64,000 nt of DNA from Oreocharis arfaki. Taxonomy: Eukaryota; Chordata; Aves; Passeriformes; Paramythiidae. The stretch is taken from contig VZRR01010834.1 of assembly GCA_013398015.1 (NCBI GenBank), forward strand, positions 1,552,706-1,616,705, given 5' to 3'. Numbering within the stretch: the stretch's first letter is position 1; each line of letters begins with the position of its first letter. A program made the position numbers and the translations under genes. This document shows, piece by piece, positions 63,501-64,000 of this stretch. The notes under the pieces are model-generated. The model made no database searches, was not told where the DNA came from, and worked only from the letters and a program-made list of their open reading frames with translations.

Positions 63501-64000
63501 ACCACTATGATTTCAGTTAGTGCCAACATTTTTGGTTGCATACTTGGTGCAAGTTCTCCACCTAGTGGAATCAGTTTCAATGCTCCAAAAGATCATAATT
63601 CTTTTCATGTCATCATTTTTATTTCTGATTCATTTAAGGAGTAATAGAAACAGTTCCTTACATAAGATTTTACGACTATTTAAGCTATATATTTTTTTCA
63701 AAATAAAACTTCATTTCACACTGTAACTGAAATATTTAGAATAGCTTTGGGAAACATAAAGACCAAGAGAGCTATGCAAGTAAAACCAGCCACAACAACC
63801 GAACTGTATCTATAAAATTATTTGAATAAAACAACCTCAGATATTTTATTCATCTAGGTTTTGATAGCTGAGTGAAGTCCTATTTTTAGAAAATCCTATA
63901 CCCTTCGCAAATATTAACAACAACCACATTTAAAAGAAAATTTTAGAGCTGGCAACATGACTGCTCATACAGCACTGACAAAACAAATCCATCCATGTCC
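60589..64000. other. Intergenic DNA with a C-rich telomere-like degenerate tract, no gene
   Basis: From about 61300 to 63100 the plus strand is C-rich and G-poor, with scattered CCTAA/CCCTA words (see findings). The minus-strand open frame at 62116-62484 (122 codons) reads partly as alternating Leu/Gly/Arg, as expected when decayed TTAGGG-like repeats are translated. Beyond 63100 the sequence is AT-rich with nothing recognised. Confidence 0.55.

Overview
The window is nuclear DNA of a bird, most likely a passerine. Three observations support this. (1) Chicken-repeat-1 (CR1) LINE fragments are scattered on both strands. (2) A short element at 16060-16205 joins a tRNA-Ile-like head to a CR1-like 3' tail, the architecture of TguSINE1 known from the zebra finch. 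(3) The only recognisable gene is split by GT-AG introns. No prokaryotic gene organisation, CRISPR array or phage module is present.

Gene content is low. The first three coding exons of CA8 (carbonic anhydrase-related protein VIII) lie on the minus strand: exon 1 at 23010-23088, exon 2 at 22515-22706 and exon 3 at 18669-18793. They join in frame to give the first 132 residues, and the rest of the gene lies beyond the left edge. Everything from 1 to 18668 is therefore intron 3. Exon 1 sits in a GC- and CpG-rich, TATA-less promoter island at about 22720-23590. The protein carries the family's hallmark loss of a zinc ligand: arginine stands where carbonic anhydrase II has His94.

From about 23.6 kb to 64 kb I find no gene. 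In mammals the neighbour on this side of CA8 is RAB2A, but none of it is recognisable here. This intergenic stretch holds CR1 copies at 23600-24200, 36712-38665 (about 2 kb, with decayed endonuclease/reverse-transcriptase coding sequence), 48334-48733, 50525-50802, 58226-58540 and 59345-59690. It also holds a candidate endogenous-retrovirus LTR at 59937-60588 with 7-bp inverted termini, short microsatellites and minisatellites, and a C-rich, telomere-like but degenerate tract at about 61.3-63.1 kb.

Three assembly problems are visible: a 67-N gap beside a GGGAA repeat (695-761), a 16-N gap inside poly(A) (16363-16378), and a single N flanked by two identical 54-bp copies (49631-49739), which looks like a failed gap join. 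I found no convincing undescribed biological system. The points most worth checking are the LTR, the CR1 copy next to the CA8 promoter, the telomere-like tract and the hairpin-framed ATC array.
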